64,000 nucleotides of DNA, taken from an uncultured Alphaproteobacteria bacterium (GTDB lineage Bacteria > Pseudomonadota > Alphaproteobacteria > GCA-2731375). Within the stretch, counting starts at the first letter, position 1. Each line of letters opens with the position of its first letter. Below are positions 7,582-16,853 of this stretch, piece by piece. The DNA lies in the NCBI GenBank assembly GCA_951812805.1, contig CATOSZ010000002.1, positions 62,001 to 126,000 of the forward strand, in the 5' to 3' direction. A program made the position numbers and the translations under genes. The notes under the pieces were generated by a model that was not told the DNA's origin, did not search any database, and saw only the letters and a list, made by a program, of their open reading frames with translations.

Positions 7582-10500
7582 AGATGCGAGAAACGCCCGT
7601 TTCCGGCCCTTGCACCGCCCCGGAACAGGCCGCGGTCGCCGACCTCTGGCCCCATCCGCTGACCGCCGAGGGCCGCGAGACACGGCGTGTGGCGCTCCGG
7701 GGCCACGAGACCCTGGCGAGCCTCGCCGCCCAGGAGGCGCGGCGTCTGGGCGCGGACCCGGGCCACGTCGCCATCGCCCTGAATGGCTGCCCGGTCGCCC
7801 GCGCACTCTGGCCAGCGGCGAGGCTCGGCCCCGGCGACATCGTGACCCTGCGCGTCGTGCCCGCCGGTGGCGACTCCAACGCCCTCGCCATCGCCCTGCA
7901 GATCGCCATCATCGCCGGCGCCGCCTATATCGGCGGTCCGGCCGGCGTCGCCTTGCTCGGCAGCCAGTTCGCCGCCAGTGCGGCCAGCGCCGCCGTGCTG
8001 ATCGGCGGCACCCTGGTCGCCAACGCCCTCGTCCCGCCGCCTTCGCCCGACGCGCCGGGCGGCGGCGCGCCGGGCGAGGCGGTCTATTCGCTGGCCGGCG
8101 GCGCCAACCGGGCGCGCCTCTACGCCCGCCTGCCCCTCGTGCTCGGTACCCACCGGATGTTCCCCGACCTCGGGGCCCGTGAATACGCCGAGTTCGCCGC
8201 CGGCGCGGACGGTCGGGTCGAACAGGGCCTCTTCCAGATCTTCAACTTCGGCTTCGGCAACCTCGAGATCCGCGATCTCCGTCACGGCGACACACCGCTC
8301 TCCGTCTACGAGGGCGTCGAGACCGAGTGGGCGCGCGGTGGCGGCACGATCTCGCTGGTCGCGGGTAACGTCGACACCGTCGAGGGCGCCGCGCTCGATG
8401 CTACCGATTGGATCGAGCGCGTGCTGCCCGCCGGCACGGCCCGTGCCGCCATCGACATCGCCGGGCAGCTGTTCACTCTATCGAAGAAGGGCGACCCTGG
8501 GCGTCGCGCCGTCGAGATCGAGATCGAGCACTGGCCTGAGGGCGGCGATGTCGGCAAGGTCGCACTCCGCCGTACCCTCGCCTGGGACAAACGGACACCC
8601 TATCGCCGGACCATCGCTCTCACCCTGACGAATGCCGGCGCCGACAAAGCCCACCATGTCCGCCTGCGGCGTCTCCGGGCGCCGGAAGACAGTAAATACG
8701 TCATCGACCGGCTGCATTGGACCGCGCTACGCGGCTATCAGCCGGATAGCGCCGATTACAGCGGTCAGACCCGGCTCGGCCTCAAGTTCCGCGCCTCCGG
8801 CCAGGTCTCCGGCCGCCTGGAGAAAATATCCGCCATGGTGAGCCAGAGGGTCCCGGTCTGGGACGGCCGGCGCTGGAGCGCACCCCGGGTCACCTCGAAC
8901 CCGGCCTGGATCTACCGCTGGTTCGCCCGCGGCGTGTTCGTTGATGGCCAGCTCAAGGCCGGCGCCGGCCTGCCGCCCGCGCGGGTCGACGACGCGGCCC
9001 TCAAGCGCTGGGGCGCCTGGTGCGAGGCCCAGGGGTTGGCCTGCGATTACGCGATCGACCGCGCCATGACGCAGGCCCAGGTCCTCACCCTGATCGCGCG
9101 CTGTGGCCGCGCCAGCCCGAGCTGGGCCGCCGGCAAGCTCGGCGTGGTCTGGGAGGCCGCGGGGACGCCGGTCACCGCGCTGATCACGCCCGAGAACATC
9201 CTTGCCGGCTCCCTCGAGGTCGACTGGGCCGCGGCGACGGGCGCCGAGGAGATCGTCTGCCGCTACGTCGAACCCGACCTGGACTGGCAGTGGAACAGCG
9301 TCCGCCGCCTGGCGCCGGGCGTGCGTGGCGCGCCGGCCCGTAGCGTGACCGTCACGCTGCCCGGCGTGACGAAGCGTGCGCAGGCGGCCACCGAATGCAA
9401 TTTGCAGGCCGCGCGGCAGATCTATCACCGCCGCCGCATCGCCTGGGACATGGCCGACGAGGGCCTGCTGATCCAGCGCGGCGACGTCGTCAGGCTGACC
9501 CACGGCCTGATCGACGGCGGCCTCGCCGGCCGTCTGCTCGGCGGCAACGAGCGCCGCCTGCGTCTCTCCCGCCCCGTCGAGCTCACCGGCGAGGATTACA
9601 TAATCCTGCGTCTCGCCGACGGCGCCCTGCACACCACCCTGGTCGCTCGTCCTGGCGGCGGGGGCGATGACGAGGTCCTGTTGGCCGCGCCGCTGCCCGC
9701 CGCCCCGGGCGCGGCGGGCGACGATCCCCTGGACATCCTCTGGCGGCTCTACCCGGCCGGCAGCCCGCCGGCCAAGGTCCGGATCGTCTCGGTCCGGCCG
9801 CGCGCCGACGGCACGACCCGCTTCGAGGCGATCGACGAGGTCGACGCCTATCACCGGGCCGCCACCTCCGACCTCGCGGTGCCGCTGCCCCGCCTGCGCC
9901 GCGAGACGCCGCGTGTGCTCGCCATCGGCTTCTCGGAGGCGCCCGTCCAGGTTGGCCGCGCCCACTTGGTGGAGATCACCGCCACACTCTCCGTGGCCGG
10001 CGACTGGCGTGGCGGCACCATCCGCGCCGACGACGGCGGCGAGATGCGCGTCGTCGCCAGGCTCTCCGCCGGCGAGACCAGCGCCAGCTGGATCGCCCGC
10101 GCCGGCGGCGAAATCGACGTGGTGGTGACGCCCGGCTCCGACGCCGCCCCGGCGGGCACGCCCTTCGTGGCCAAATTCAAGGCCGCCGGCGTGGCCGGCC
10201 CGGCGCCCGCCGCGCCGGAGGCCTTCACGGTCGCGGCCGCCGCCGACGGCACCCGGCGCTTCGGCTGGCGCGACGCCGCATCCCCCACCGTCGTCGGATA
10301 CCGCATTCTGTACGCGCCGGGCGCGCGGGACCCACGCTCGGCCATGACGCCGCTGCACGACGGCCTGCTCACCGCCAGTCCCTGGGAGAGCCAGGATCCG
10401 CCCGCCGGCACCTGGCGCTTCGCCATCGTGGCGGTCGACGCCCACGGCCGGGAGTCGGAACCGGCCTACGCCGCCGCCACCCTGCCGCCACCGCGCGGCG

Positions 10501-11573
10501 CCGCCCGGTCGACCGAATACATCTTTCGCCGCACGGCGGGCGCCACCGCGCCCGCCCGGCCCACGGGCGACCGTGTCGTAGACTCCTATCTCCCCTACGG
10601 CTGGTCGCGCGATCCCCGGGGGGTCACCGTCGACCTCCCCTCCGAGTGGGTATCCAGCCGCCAGGGCCGCGCCGGCGCTTGGGGTAATTTCTCCACCCCC
10701 GCGCTGTTCTCGCGGTACTCTCGCGACGGCAAGGATGGTAATCCCGGCAAGGACGGCGAGGATGGCGAGGATGGCGCGTCCGGAAAGCGCGCGCGGGGGG
10801 ACTTTTATCGCCGCGCTCTTCGCGCCGCATGGTCTGGCGCGGAGGCTCGTCTCGCGTTGCCTGGTGCTCCGATAGTCTCAGATACAGTCACACTGTATTA
10901 CCCGAGCGGCTCGTGGGCAGAGACCCGCGCCTGGTCGGGTCGCGCGTGGCTACGCATCGATAAACGCCTCGACGGGAATATTCTGATGCCCGGAAGCGTA
11001 ACCGCGAACGCGATCGCGGCTAACTCCATTACCAGCTCTCACATCCGCGCCGGCTCTATCGTCGTCGGCTCGCAGGGGATCAGGGACGGGGCGGTCGGTA
11101 GCGAGAAACTTTCTGGCGTCATTCAGAGTTCTAATTTTCGGACCGGTAAATCCGGCTGGCGCATCCAGAAGTCCGGGGACGCCGAATTCAACGGCGTCGT
11201 CATCTCGCGCAAGATCGTCGCCGATCAGGGATCTCTCCCCATCCCCCGCTGGGGCGTCAAACATTCCGCGGCGATTAGGCTCGCCGGCACCTGGTTCGTG
11301 GAGCGGACCGGCGTGCCGATCAGCGCCTGGAATGGCACCGACGCCACCTATCTCGGCACGGGCGGGATTACCAATGCCCACGTGATATCTAATCCAGGTG
11401 TCCCGCCGGACGTATTGTGGGGTGTGCAGGTCACTGTCTTGCCTTTAACGCGCTGGAGCGGCGGTCAGACGCTGCGCCTCAAGCTCGATCTCTGGTGTAA
11501 GGGGGTCACTGATATTCGACCAGTGCGCGGGGGCCGGTGGTGGATCAATTGGAAAATCTACAGGGTCTCATGA
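7572..11573 (+). CDS. Tail tip protein, fused tail-assembly I-like and J-like host-specificity protein
   Basis: This 1333-residue protein sits at the tail tip and should contact the host receptor. Residues about 20-95 look like the ubiquitin-like start of tail assembly protein I. Two hydrophobic segments follow (near 105-155). From about 180 onward it is J-like: RLPLVLGTHRMFPDLGAREY, then GFGNLEIRDLRHGDTPL. A fibronectin-type region (about 870-970), a collagen-like GKDGNPGKDGEDGEDG run (near residue 1055), and the J C-terminal region (GSVTANAIAANSITSSHIRAGS) follow. The GTG start overlaps the peptidase stop; an ATG at 7584 is an alternative. The last 250 codons look less GC-rich than the rest. 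Confidence 0.82.
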   Translation: MAVKMRETPVSGPCTAPEQAAVADLWPHPLTAEGRETRRVALRGHETLASLAAQEARRLGADPGHVAIALNGCPVARALWPAARLGPGDIVTLRVVPAGGDSNALAIALQIAIIAGAAYIGGPAGVALLGSQFAASAASAAVLIGGTLVANALVPPPSPDAPGGGAPGEAVYSLAGGANRARLYARLPLVLGTHRMFPDLGAREYAEFAAGADGRVEQGLFQIFNFGFGNLEIRDLRHGDTPLSVYEGVETEWARGGGTISLVAGNVDTVEGAALDATDWIERVLPAGTARAAIDIAGQLFTLSKKGDPGRRAVEIEIEHWPEGGDVGKVALRRTLAWDKRTPYRRTIALTLTNAGADKAHHVRLRRLRAPEDSKYVIDRLHWTALRGYQPDSADYSGQTRLGLKFRASGQVSGRLEKISAMVSQRVPVWDGRRWSAPRVTSNPAWIYRWFARGVFVDGQLKAGAGLPPARVDDAALKRWGAWCEAQGLACDYAIDRAMTQAQVLTLIARCGRASPSWAAGKLGVVWEAAGTPVTALITPENILAGSLEVDWAAATGAEEIVCRYVEPDLDWQWNSVRRLAPGVRGAPARSVTVTLPGVTKRAQAATECNLQAARQIYHRRRIAWDMADEGLLIQRGDVVRLTHGLIDGGLAGRLLGGNERRLRLSRPVELTGEDYIILRLADGALHTTLVARPGGGGDDEVLLAAPLPAAPGAAGDDPLDILWRLYPAGSPPAKVRIVSVRPRADGTTRFEAIDEVDAYHRAATSDLAVPLPRLRRETPRVLAIGFSEAPVQVGRAHLVEITATLSVAGDWRGGTIRADDGGEMRVVARLSAGETSASWIARAGGEIDVVVTPGSDAAPAGTPFVAKFKAAGVAGPAPAAPEAFTVAAAADGTRRFGWRDAASPTVVGYRILYAPGARDPRSAMTPLHDGLLTASPWESQDPPAGTWRFAIVAVDAHGRESEPAYAAATLPPPRGAARSTEYIFRRTAGATAPARPTGDRVVDSYLPYGWSRDPRGVTVDLPSEWVSSRQGRAGAWGNFSTPALFSRYSRDGKDGNPGKDGEDGEDGASGKRARGDFYRRALRAAWSGAEARLALPGAPIVSDTVTLYYPSGSWAETRAWSGRAWLRIDKRLDGNILMPGSVTANAIAANSITSSHIRAGSIVVGSQGIRDGAVGSEKLSGVIQSSNFRTGKSGWRIQKSGDAEFNGVVISRKIVADQGSLPIPRWGVKHSAAIRLAGTWFVERTGVPISAWNGTDATYLGTGGITNAHVISNPGVPPDVLWGVQVTVLPLTRWSGGQTLRLKLDLWCKGVTDIRPVRGGRWWINWKIYRVS

Positions 11574-11690
11574 AAGGCCTCCATCACCAACGCATCGTGG
11601 CCGATTTTCCAGGCCGGAATGCCCCCAAAATCACGGCGATTTTCCAGACGGTTTCGACCGTGAAAAAATATTTCCGAACATGATTCTTAA
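11574..11690. other. Junction DNA between tail gene and transposase remnant
   Basis: These 117 bases are AT-richer than either neighbour and contain no ORF. A small hairpin (ACGGT-TTCG-ACCGT) lies near 11649. This is probably the site where the transposon lost its left end; I see no clear inverted repeat or target duplication. Confidence 0.4.
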
Positions 11691-12545
11691 TTATTTCTGT
11701 CCCGCTACAACGTCGGCGAGCCAACGGTAGCGATGGGTCTGGAAGCCACGGCCTTTCTTGACCCGTTCCTCGTGGATCGGCAGTTCGATGCCGTCGAGCC
11801 ATTCGTGGAGCGTCGGATGCGAGCCTGGCTTGGCGACGAACAGGAAGTTGCCGCCAACCGCTTGAACGGCCTCGCAAATCGGCTGGCGGGAATAGAGATC
11901 GTCGCCGAGATAGATCGGCTTCAGCCGGGCCAGGCCGGGCCCGTGCGCGACCAGCCAGCGCCGCGTCGCCCGGCTTTCGCAGTCCTGCTTCTCCCCGCCA
12001 TCCTGGGGAACGACGAACTCCGGAGCCAGCGGTATCGCCCGGGCGTGGCCCGGGGCGACAAGCGCTGCCGTGACCATGTTGTGGTGATACTCCACGGCCC
12101 CGTCGTTGCGCTTGCGCTGCGAGCAGTTGGGGCAGGAGATCTTCCGCGAGCAGAAATATTCGGTGCCGTCGAGCGCGACCAGGAGATGGCCGTCCAGGCG
12201 TCGGAAGGGGCCGAGCCCACCGCCCGCCTCCAGACGTTCCAGCAGGGACGAGAAGAGCGGATAGAGCCTGTCCGGCACCACCGGGTCCAGCATCGCCCGG
12301 ATCTGGTTGTCCGTCGGGATCCGCGACATGGAGAACAAGCTCTCACAATTCGAGCGCCCGTGCGCCCGCGCCAACGTGCGCTGATGGGACAGGAACGAGG
12401 GGCTCTGCATGAAGAACAGCGAGAAGGCCGAAAGCCCGAAGTCGGCCATGTCATAGCGGCTGTTGCTCCCCGTCCACTTGTCCGGGAAGGACCCGCAGAG
12501 CGAGCGCAACTCCAATATCAGGTCTTTGAGCACCTTCATCGCCAC
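11691..12545 (-). pseudogene. DDE transposase of an IS4/ISNCY-like element, C-terminus missing
   Basis: The 284-residue reading frame begins MAMKVLKDLILELRSLCGSF and includes LVALDGTEYFCSRKISCPNC, with a likely catalytic Asp and a Cys pair, then YHHNMVTAALVAPGHARAIPL and PIYLGDDLYSRQPIC with a second Asp. The frame closes at DVVAGQK, before the expected catalytic Glu region, and AT-rich DNA follows. I therefore read it as a 3'-truncated transposase. The right end of the element is near 12617, where it joins the epimerase gene. No left inverted repeat could be found. The family assignment is tentative. Confidence 0.7.
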
Positions 12546-12617
12546 TTTGAATCAGAAACCGGGCTCCTTGCATAGGAAAAAATCAACGCAAATCGCCAAA
12601 ATGAGAATTGCTGGGCC

Positions 12618-13208
12618 GGCGGCGATCTGCGCGACCACCGTCGGGATGACCGCGCGGGCCGACTGGCGTGGCCCGTAGGTATTGAACGGGCGGGCGACGA
12701 CGACCGGTACGTCGAAAGCCGCCTGGTAGGAAAGCGCCATCTGGTCCGCCCCGATCTTGCTGGCGGCGTAAGGCGACTGCGCGGCCAGGGGATGGGCCTC
12801 CGTGATCGGCACGAAGCGGGCGGTGCCGTAGACCTCGCTGGTCGAGGTCTGGACGAAGCGGCGCACCCCGTGGCGCCGGGCCGCGTTCAGCAGGTTGAGG
12901 CTGCCGGTGACGTTGACGTCCACATAGGAGGCGGGCGCCCGGTAGGAATAGGGAATGCCGATGAGGGCGGCCAGATGCAACACGGTGTCGCAGCCGGCCA
13001 GCGCCGCCTCGGCGCAATCCGCGTCGCGCACGTCGCCGGCGACGACCTCGATGCTGTTCCGCACGCCGGGTTCGATCGCCTCCAGCCAGCCTTCCCCGCC
13101 GCGCGCGTCATAGAGGACCATGGCGCGCACCTGGTGACCGGCCCGGACCAGGCGTTCGACCAGGTGGGAGCCGATGAAGCCGTCGGCGCCGGTGACCAGT
13201 GCCTTCAC
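12618..13208 (-). pseudogene. NAD-dependent sugar epimerase/dehydratase, C-terminus cut by transposon
   Basis: The protein begins MKALVTGADGFIGSHLVERL, a Rossmann GxxGxxG motif, and has TSTSEVYGTA and the catalytic YAASK (near residue 147), typical of extended short-chain sugar epimerases and dehydratases. Homology ends near residue 197 (VVAQIAAG). The remaining codons to 12552 come from the transposon end. A full protein would have about 320 residues, so the substrate-binding C-terminal lobe is lost. Its ATG overlaps the upstream TPR/DUF115 gene stop (ATGA), which suggests a joint role in surface sugar synthesis. Confidence 0.85.
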
Positions 13209-14755
13209 GATCGTCCCGCCTCCAGCATGGCGAGGCCCTGCTCGACGTCGATCCGGGGAAAAAGGCGATGGTTGCTGGCCGGGCAGCAGTTATAGACTTC
13301 GGGGACGGGCAGGCCATGCAATACGGCGATCGTGCGCATCGAGAGGCCGACGTTCTGATCGCAGTCCCAGGCTTCGTTGGCGAGGCGGCGATGAACCTCC
13401 GCGATGGTCCGCGCCGAGGCCTCGGCGACGCCGCCGGTCTTCGCGAAATAGGCCTCGTGTTCGTCTCCGGGCGCGCCGCCGTCCGCACCAAAAAGGAAGA
13501 TCCGCCCGGGCGCCGCCGCGACCAGGAGGGGCAGCAGCACGGAGAGCGAATTTCCCGGCATGACGTGCAGGGGATCGGTGGGGAGCGCCGGCACCGGGCG
13601 GTCGGAATAGAAATACAGCAGGGACGCATCGAAACGGCGCACGAAGGCGCCGGGCCCCGAGGTCTCCCGCGGCAGGCCGGAGACGGCATAGTCGGAGGTG
13701 ATCAACAGCCCTGTGCCGGCCTCGAGATAAGCTTCATAGGCGGCCCAGCGGCCGGCCAGCTCCGCCGGATTGCCGGTGAACAGGATATCGAGTTCGCGCC
13801 GAATCGGCGCCAGCAGACGTTCGACGACCGGCTCGAACTTGTTCACCGTGGCGAAGCGGACGTCGAGCGGGCGCAACCGTTCGCGCGCCGCTTCCAGCCC
13901 TTTCAGCGAGGGCCCCTGTAGCAGCACGACGATGTCGCGCCCGCCGACGCGCCGGCGCAAACGTTCGAGACGGCCGGGCGTGTCGGGCAGATAGCGCGCG
14001 GGATCGTAATGCGCCGCCGAAACGGGCAGCAGCTCGACCAAGGCCTGATAGAGCGCGGTCACCTCACCGTCGCGACCCGCCCCGTGCAGGGCGCGGGCCT
14101 TCAGGGCGATGCCGACCAGCTTGGTCTGGGTATCGCCATGATCGATCAGCAGATCGGCCGCCCGCCGCGCGCCCTCGAACGCGGCCTCGGCGCCGTCGTC
14201 GCGATTGAGCGCGCGCAACGCCTGCCCTTCGATCAGGGACAACAGACAACGGCTCGATTCCGACAGGTTCAATTCACGGCCCCGCGCCGCCAGCTCGATC
14301 GTGCGGGCGAAGCGGCCTTCCTGGAACTGGAAGCGGGCCACCTCACAGAGTACCTCACCATCGCCGTCCGCCGCCGCCAGCGCGTCCTCGAAGGCCGTCT
14401 CGGCTTCCTCGAAACGCCCGTAGGAGCGGGCCAGCGCCCGCCCGAGCGCCAACCGGATCGCTCCGTCCTCCGGCGCCAGCGCCAGCTCCGCCTCGAAAGC
14501 CTCGGCTGCGGCCTCGAACTTCATCAGGCCGGCCCGCACATGGCCGAGCAGCCCGCTCAGCCGCGGCACGCCGGGAAAGCGAGCGCACAGCCGTTCGAGC
14601 GAGCGTTCCAATTCCTCGGGCACGCCGCGGCCCCGCTCGATCAGCCAGAGGGTGAGATCGAGATGGGCGCGATCGTCGTCGGGATCCCGGGCGAGCCGCG
14701 CGCGCAGCCGCCGCTCGACATCGCCCGTATCTCTGGTGGCCGGTTGCTGCATCAT
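13205..14755 (-). CDS. TPR protein with DUF115/MptE-like domain
   Basis: The 516-residue protein has tetratricopeptide-type helical repeats over about residues 15-240 (AAAEAFEAELALAPEDGAIRLALGRAL and similar). A C-terminal Rossmann-like domain of the DUF115 / 6-hydroxymethylpterin pyrophosphokinase MptE-like family follows, starting at DIVVLLQGPSLKGLEAARERL, with FATVNKFEPV and FLFGADGG. Proteins of this kind are linked to glycan transfer onto surface proteins, including flagellin. The next gene is a sugar epimerase joined by an ATGA overlap. The exact activity is unknown. Two ATG codons stand in tandem at the start. Confidence 0.75.
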   Translation of the reverse strand: MMQQPATRDTGDVERRLRARLARDPDDDRAHLDLTLWLIERGRGVPEELERSLERLCARFPGVPRLSGLLGHVRAGLMKFEAAAEAFEAELALAPEDGAIRLALGRALARSYGRFEEAETAFEDALAAADGDGEVLCEVARFQFQEGRFARTIELAARGRELNLSESSRCLLSLIEGQALRALNRDDGAEAAFEGARRAADLLIDHGDTQTKLVGIALKARALHGAGRDGEVTALYQALVELLPVSAAHYDPARYLPDTPGRLERLRRRVGGRDIVVLLQGPSLKGLEAARERLRPLDVRFATVNKFEPVVERLLAPIRRELDILFTGNPAELAGRWAAYEAYLEAGTGLLITSDYAVSGLPRETSGPGAFVRRFDASLLYFYSDRPVPALPTDPLHVMPGNSLSVLLPLLVAAAPGRIFLFGADGGAPGDEHEAYFAKTGGVAEASARTIAEVHRRLANEAWDCDQNVGLSMRTIAVLHGLPVPEVYNCCPASNHRLFPRIDVEQGLAMLEAGRS

Positions 14756-14782
14756 CGCCGACGATTAAAGGCCGGCGGGGCC

Positions 14783-14796
14783 TAAGACATGGTTAA
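14783..14796 (-). promoter_or_regulatory. Possible CtrA-type site upstream of TPR/DUF115 gene
   Basis: Read on the minus strand the site is TTAACCATGTCTTA, close to the alphaproteobacterial CtrA motif TTAA-N7-TTAA and containing the half site TTAACCAT. It lies 28-41 bases before the start codon. A related TTTACCATG and GTCTTAGG pair lies before the histidine kinase gene (45615-45660). This is motif matching only. Confidence 0.3.
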
Positions 14797-14990
14797 CGAC
14801 GGGTAACTTGGGTGGTTGGACGATGTCTCCGCTCTCCGTCTGTTGGACTGGTAGATCGACGGCTGGGTCGGTAAGTCCCGGCGCCGGGAAATCCCGCATG
14901 AGCCTCGAAAGCCGGACCCGAAAAAGAAAACATAAAATCGCCTAAATTCGCGTCTATCGATTGGCCTTCAGTTCATGGAGGGCGACGGTA

Positions 14991-16799
14991 ATGCACTCTT
15001 CTTTGCCAAACTTCCCCGCGAAGTACCTCGTTCCCATCAGTGCAGCATCCTGGTTTCTCTGCTTTCTCCTTGCGGTATCTGTGCCGGCGTTTTCGCTGTC
15101 GTTGAGCAATGATCCCGAACCGCCCTGGAGCGACGTAGCGCCCCCTTGGGATACGTCGCAAATGCGTCATCCCTGCGAGCACCATCCCGACGCAGAATGT
15201 CTTTTGCGGCATGCGGCTGACAGCGCGGCCGCCATTGGTAACGATCGCGTGCGCGCCGACAGCTACAAGATGATCGGCGGCGCCTGGGCGGTCGTCGGCA
15301 ACATGGACGCCGTCCGGGAGATGTATGGCCGGGCGCTCCACGATATTCGGCAGGGGAAGCGGATAAATTACCGAGAAGAACGCCAGCGCGACATTGCGAG
15401 CCGCTTTCTCCAATTCGGCGATCTGACGTCGGCGCTCAGCGTTGCGCGAGGCATAGAGGATGAAGGCGTCCGAGGTGATACGCTCGCCACTATCGCCTCA
15501 GCACTCCAAGGTGACGCCAGGGAGGGCGTCGCAGTTTTGATCGCCCGTAGCATCGAATTTGCGTGGTCCCGTGCCACCTCATTTGCGCAGATAGCCGCCG
15601 CGCGCCGGAACGGCGGTCGCGCCGGTTGGCGGAAATTGCTCATGTTGGCCGAGAGCGCAGCATGGTCTGTCGAAAGCGTGGCCAGCAGGGCTTCCGCTTT
15701 GAACCAGATTGGGCATATCTGGTGCGCGGCGGGGCTTGTCGACAAATGTCGCGCTCTTCTCGTGGCCGCGTCGGATGATGCACTGTCGTCACGCCAGCCG
15801 AACGCGCATAGCTTGGCTCTGCCAACGATTGCCGAGGCCTTGTCGCGGGCAGGCTTTCTGGATCCCGCGTTGCAGATCGCCGCGGCGGTGCATCCCCGAC
15901 ACCGGGATCGGACCTTGGTGAAGGTTATCGTCGCATATCCTCCCGAGAAGCCGGTCGACGACCTCGTCGACGCCTTGGATGGGATCGCCGAGGCTTCCGC
16001 GCGCACTCGCGCCCTCGTGTCACTCGCCCTGAAGAGTGTGACCCCGATGACCGAGGCTCGAGAATCGCTCTTCAGGGCCGAGATGTTGGCCGCTGGTCTC
16101 GACCATCCGAGTAGCCGGGACAATGCCTGGACAAGCATTACGGTGGCCTGGATCCGCCTGGGCGACGTTGGGCTCGCGCTGGACGCGTCACGGCGAGACG
16201 CCGACGCAGAGCAGCGGGCGGCGCGCCTGCTCCGGGCGGCCCGTGTCGCGGCACGGCGGGGAATGGTGGACCCGCAACATCTACTCGGCCTGGCCCGAAT
16301 CGCGGCCGAAGAGATCGAGGGCCCCTCGGATCGTTCGCAGTTCTTCGTGCGTCTGTTCGACCTCTGGGCCGACAACGACAGTGCTCGACAGGTACTTTCG
16401 TCTTCCTCTGAAGCGGCGTTGGCAATGCCTTCGGGCCAAAGCAGGGATCTGCAGATTTCGCTCATCGCAATGCGACATCTCAAGCTGGATGATCCGATTG
16501 CCGCGAGCCGCCTGGCCACCGAAATCGAAGATGCGGTGGTTGCCCGCCGCCTCGCAGTGGAGGTCGCAATGCACCTTGCGCGAAATGGCGATTCGACGAG
16601 CGCCCTCGCGATGGCACGCGACATGCGGCCAGGAACCGAGCGGATCCATCTCCTGCATCGGCTCTCGGTCATGTTGGATGAGCACGGCGCGCGGGAGCAG
16701 GCGAACCGTCTGCGAGAGATGGCGATAACCGAAGCCTTTCACCTGACATCGGCTTCGAAACGCGCCCAGTCTCTAGCCCGGATCGCCACCGGCGAGTAG
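14991..16799 (+). CDS. Exported helical-repeat protein of unknown function
   Basis: The 602-residue protein starts at an ATG with a good ribosome site (GGAGG near 14977). It begins with a signal peptide: a short basic start, the hydrophobic LVPISAASWFLCFLLAVSVPA, then a likely cut near residue 30. A Cys pair follows in HPCEHHPDAECLLRHA. The rest is an array of roughly 35-45 residue helical units, for example SALSVARGIEDEGVRGDTLATIA and RASALNQIGHIWCAAG. This suggests a TPR-like solenoid in the periplasm. I do not recognise the family. An in-frame TTG at 14961 is a weaker start. It stands alone between two minus-strand blocks. Confidence 0.75.
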   Translation: MHSSLPNFPAKYLVPISAASWFLCFLLAVSVPAFSLSLSNDPEPPWSDVAPPWDTSQMRHPCEHHPDAECLLRHAADSAAAIGNDRVRADSYKMIGGAWAVVGNMDAVREMYGRALHDIRQGKRINYREERQRDIASRFLQFGDLTSALSVARGIEDEGVRGDTLATIASALQGDAREGVAVLIARSIEFAWSRATSFAQIAAARRNGGRAGWRKLLMLAESAAWSVESVASRASALNQIGHIWCAAGLVDKCRALLVAASDDALSSRQPNAHSLALPTIAEALSRAGFLDPALQIAAAVHPRHRDRTLVKVIVAYPPEKPVDDLVDALDGIAEASARTRALVSLALKSVTPMTEARESLFRAEMLAAGLDHPSSRDNAWTSITVAWIRLGDVGLALDASRRDADAEQRAARLLRAARVAARRGMVDPQHLLGLARIAAEEIEGPSDRSQFFVRLFDLWADNDSARQVLSSSSEAALAMPSGQSRDLQISLIAMRHLKLDDPIAASRLATEIEDAVVARRLAVEVAMHLARNGDSTSALAMARDMRPGTERIHLLHRLSVMLDEHGAREQANRLREMAITEAFHLTSASKRAQSLARIATGE

Positions 16800-16853
16800 C
16801 GGTGGGGAGAGCGCTACTGTTTGCCCATGTCGTTCACGGCGGATATCGGCGCC

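Noticed and set aside
8727..10445. A 572-residue antisense frame over the tail-tip gene
   Set aside because: Composition is typical of a GC shadow frame and no motif is present; the sense frame explains the region.
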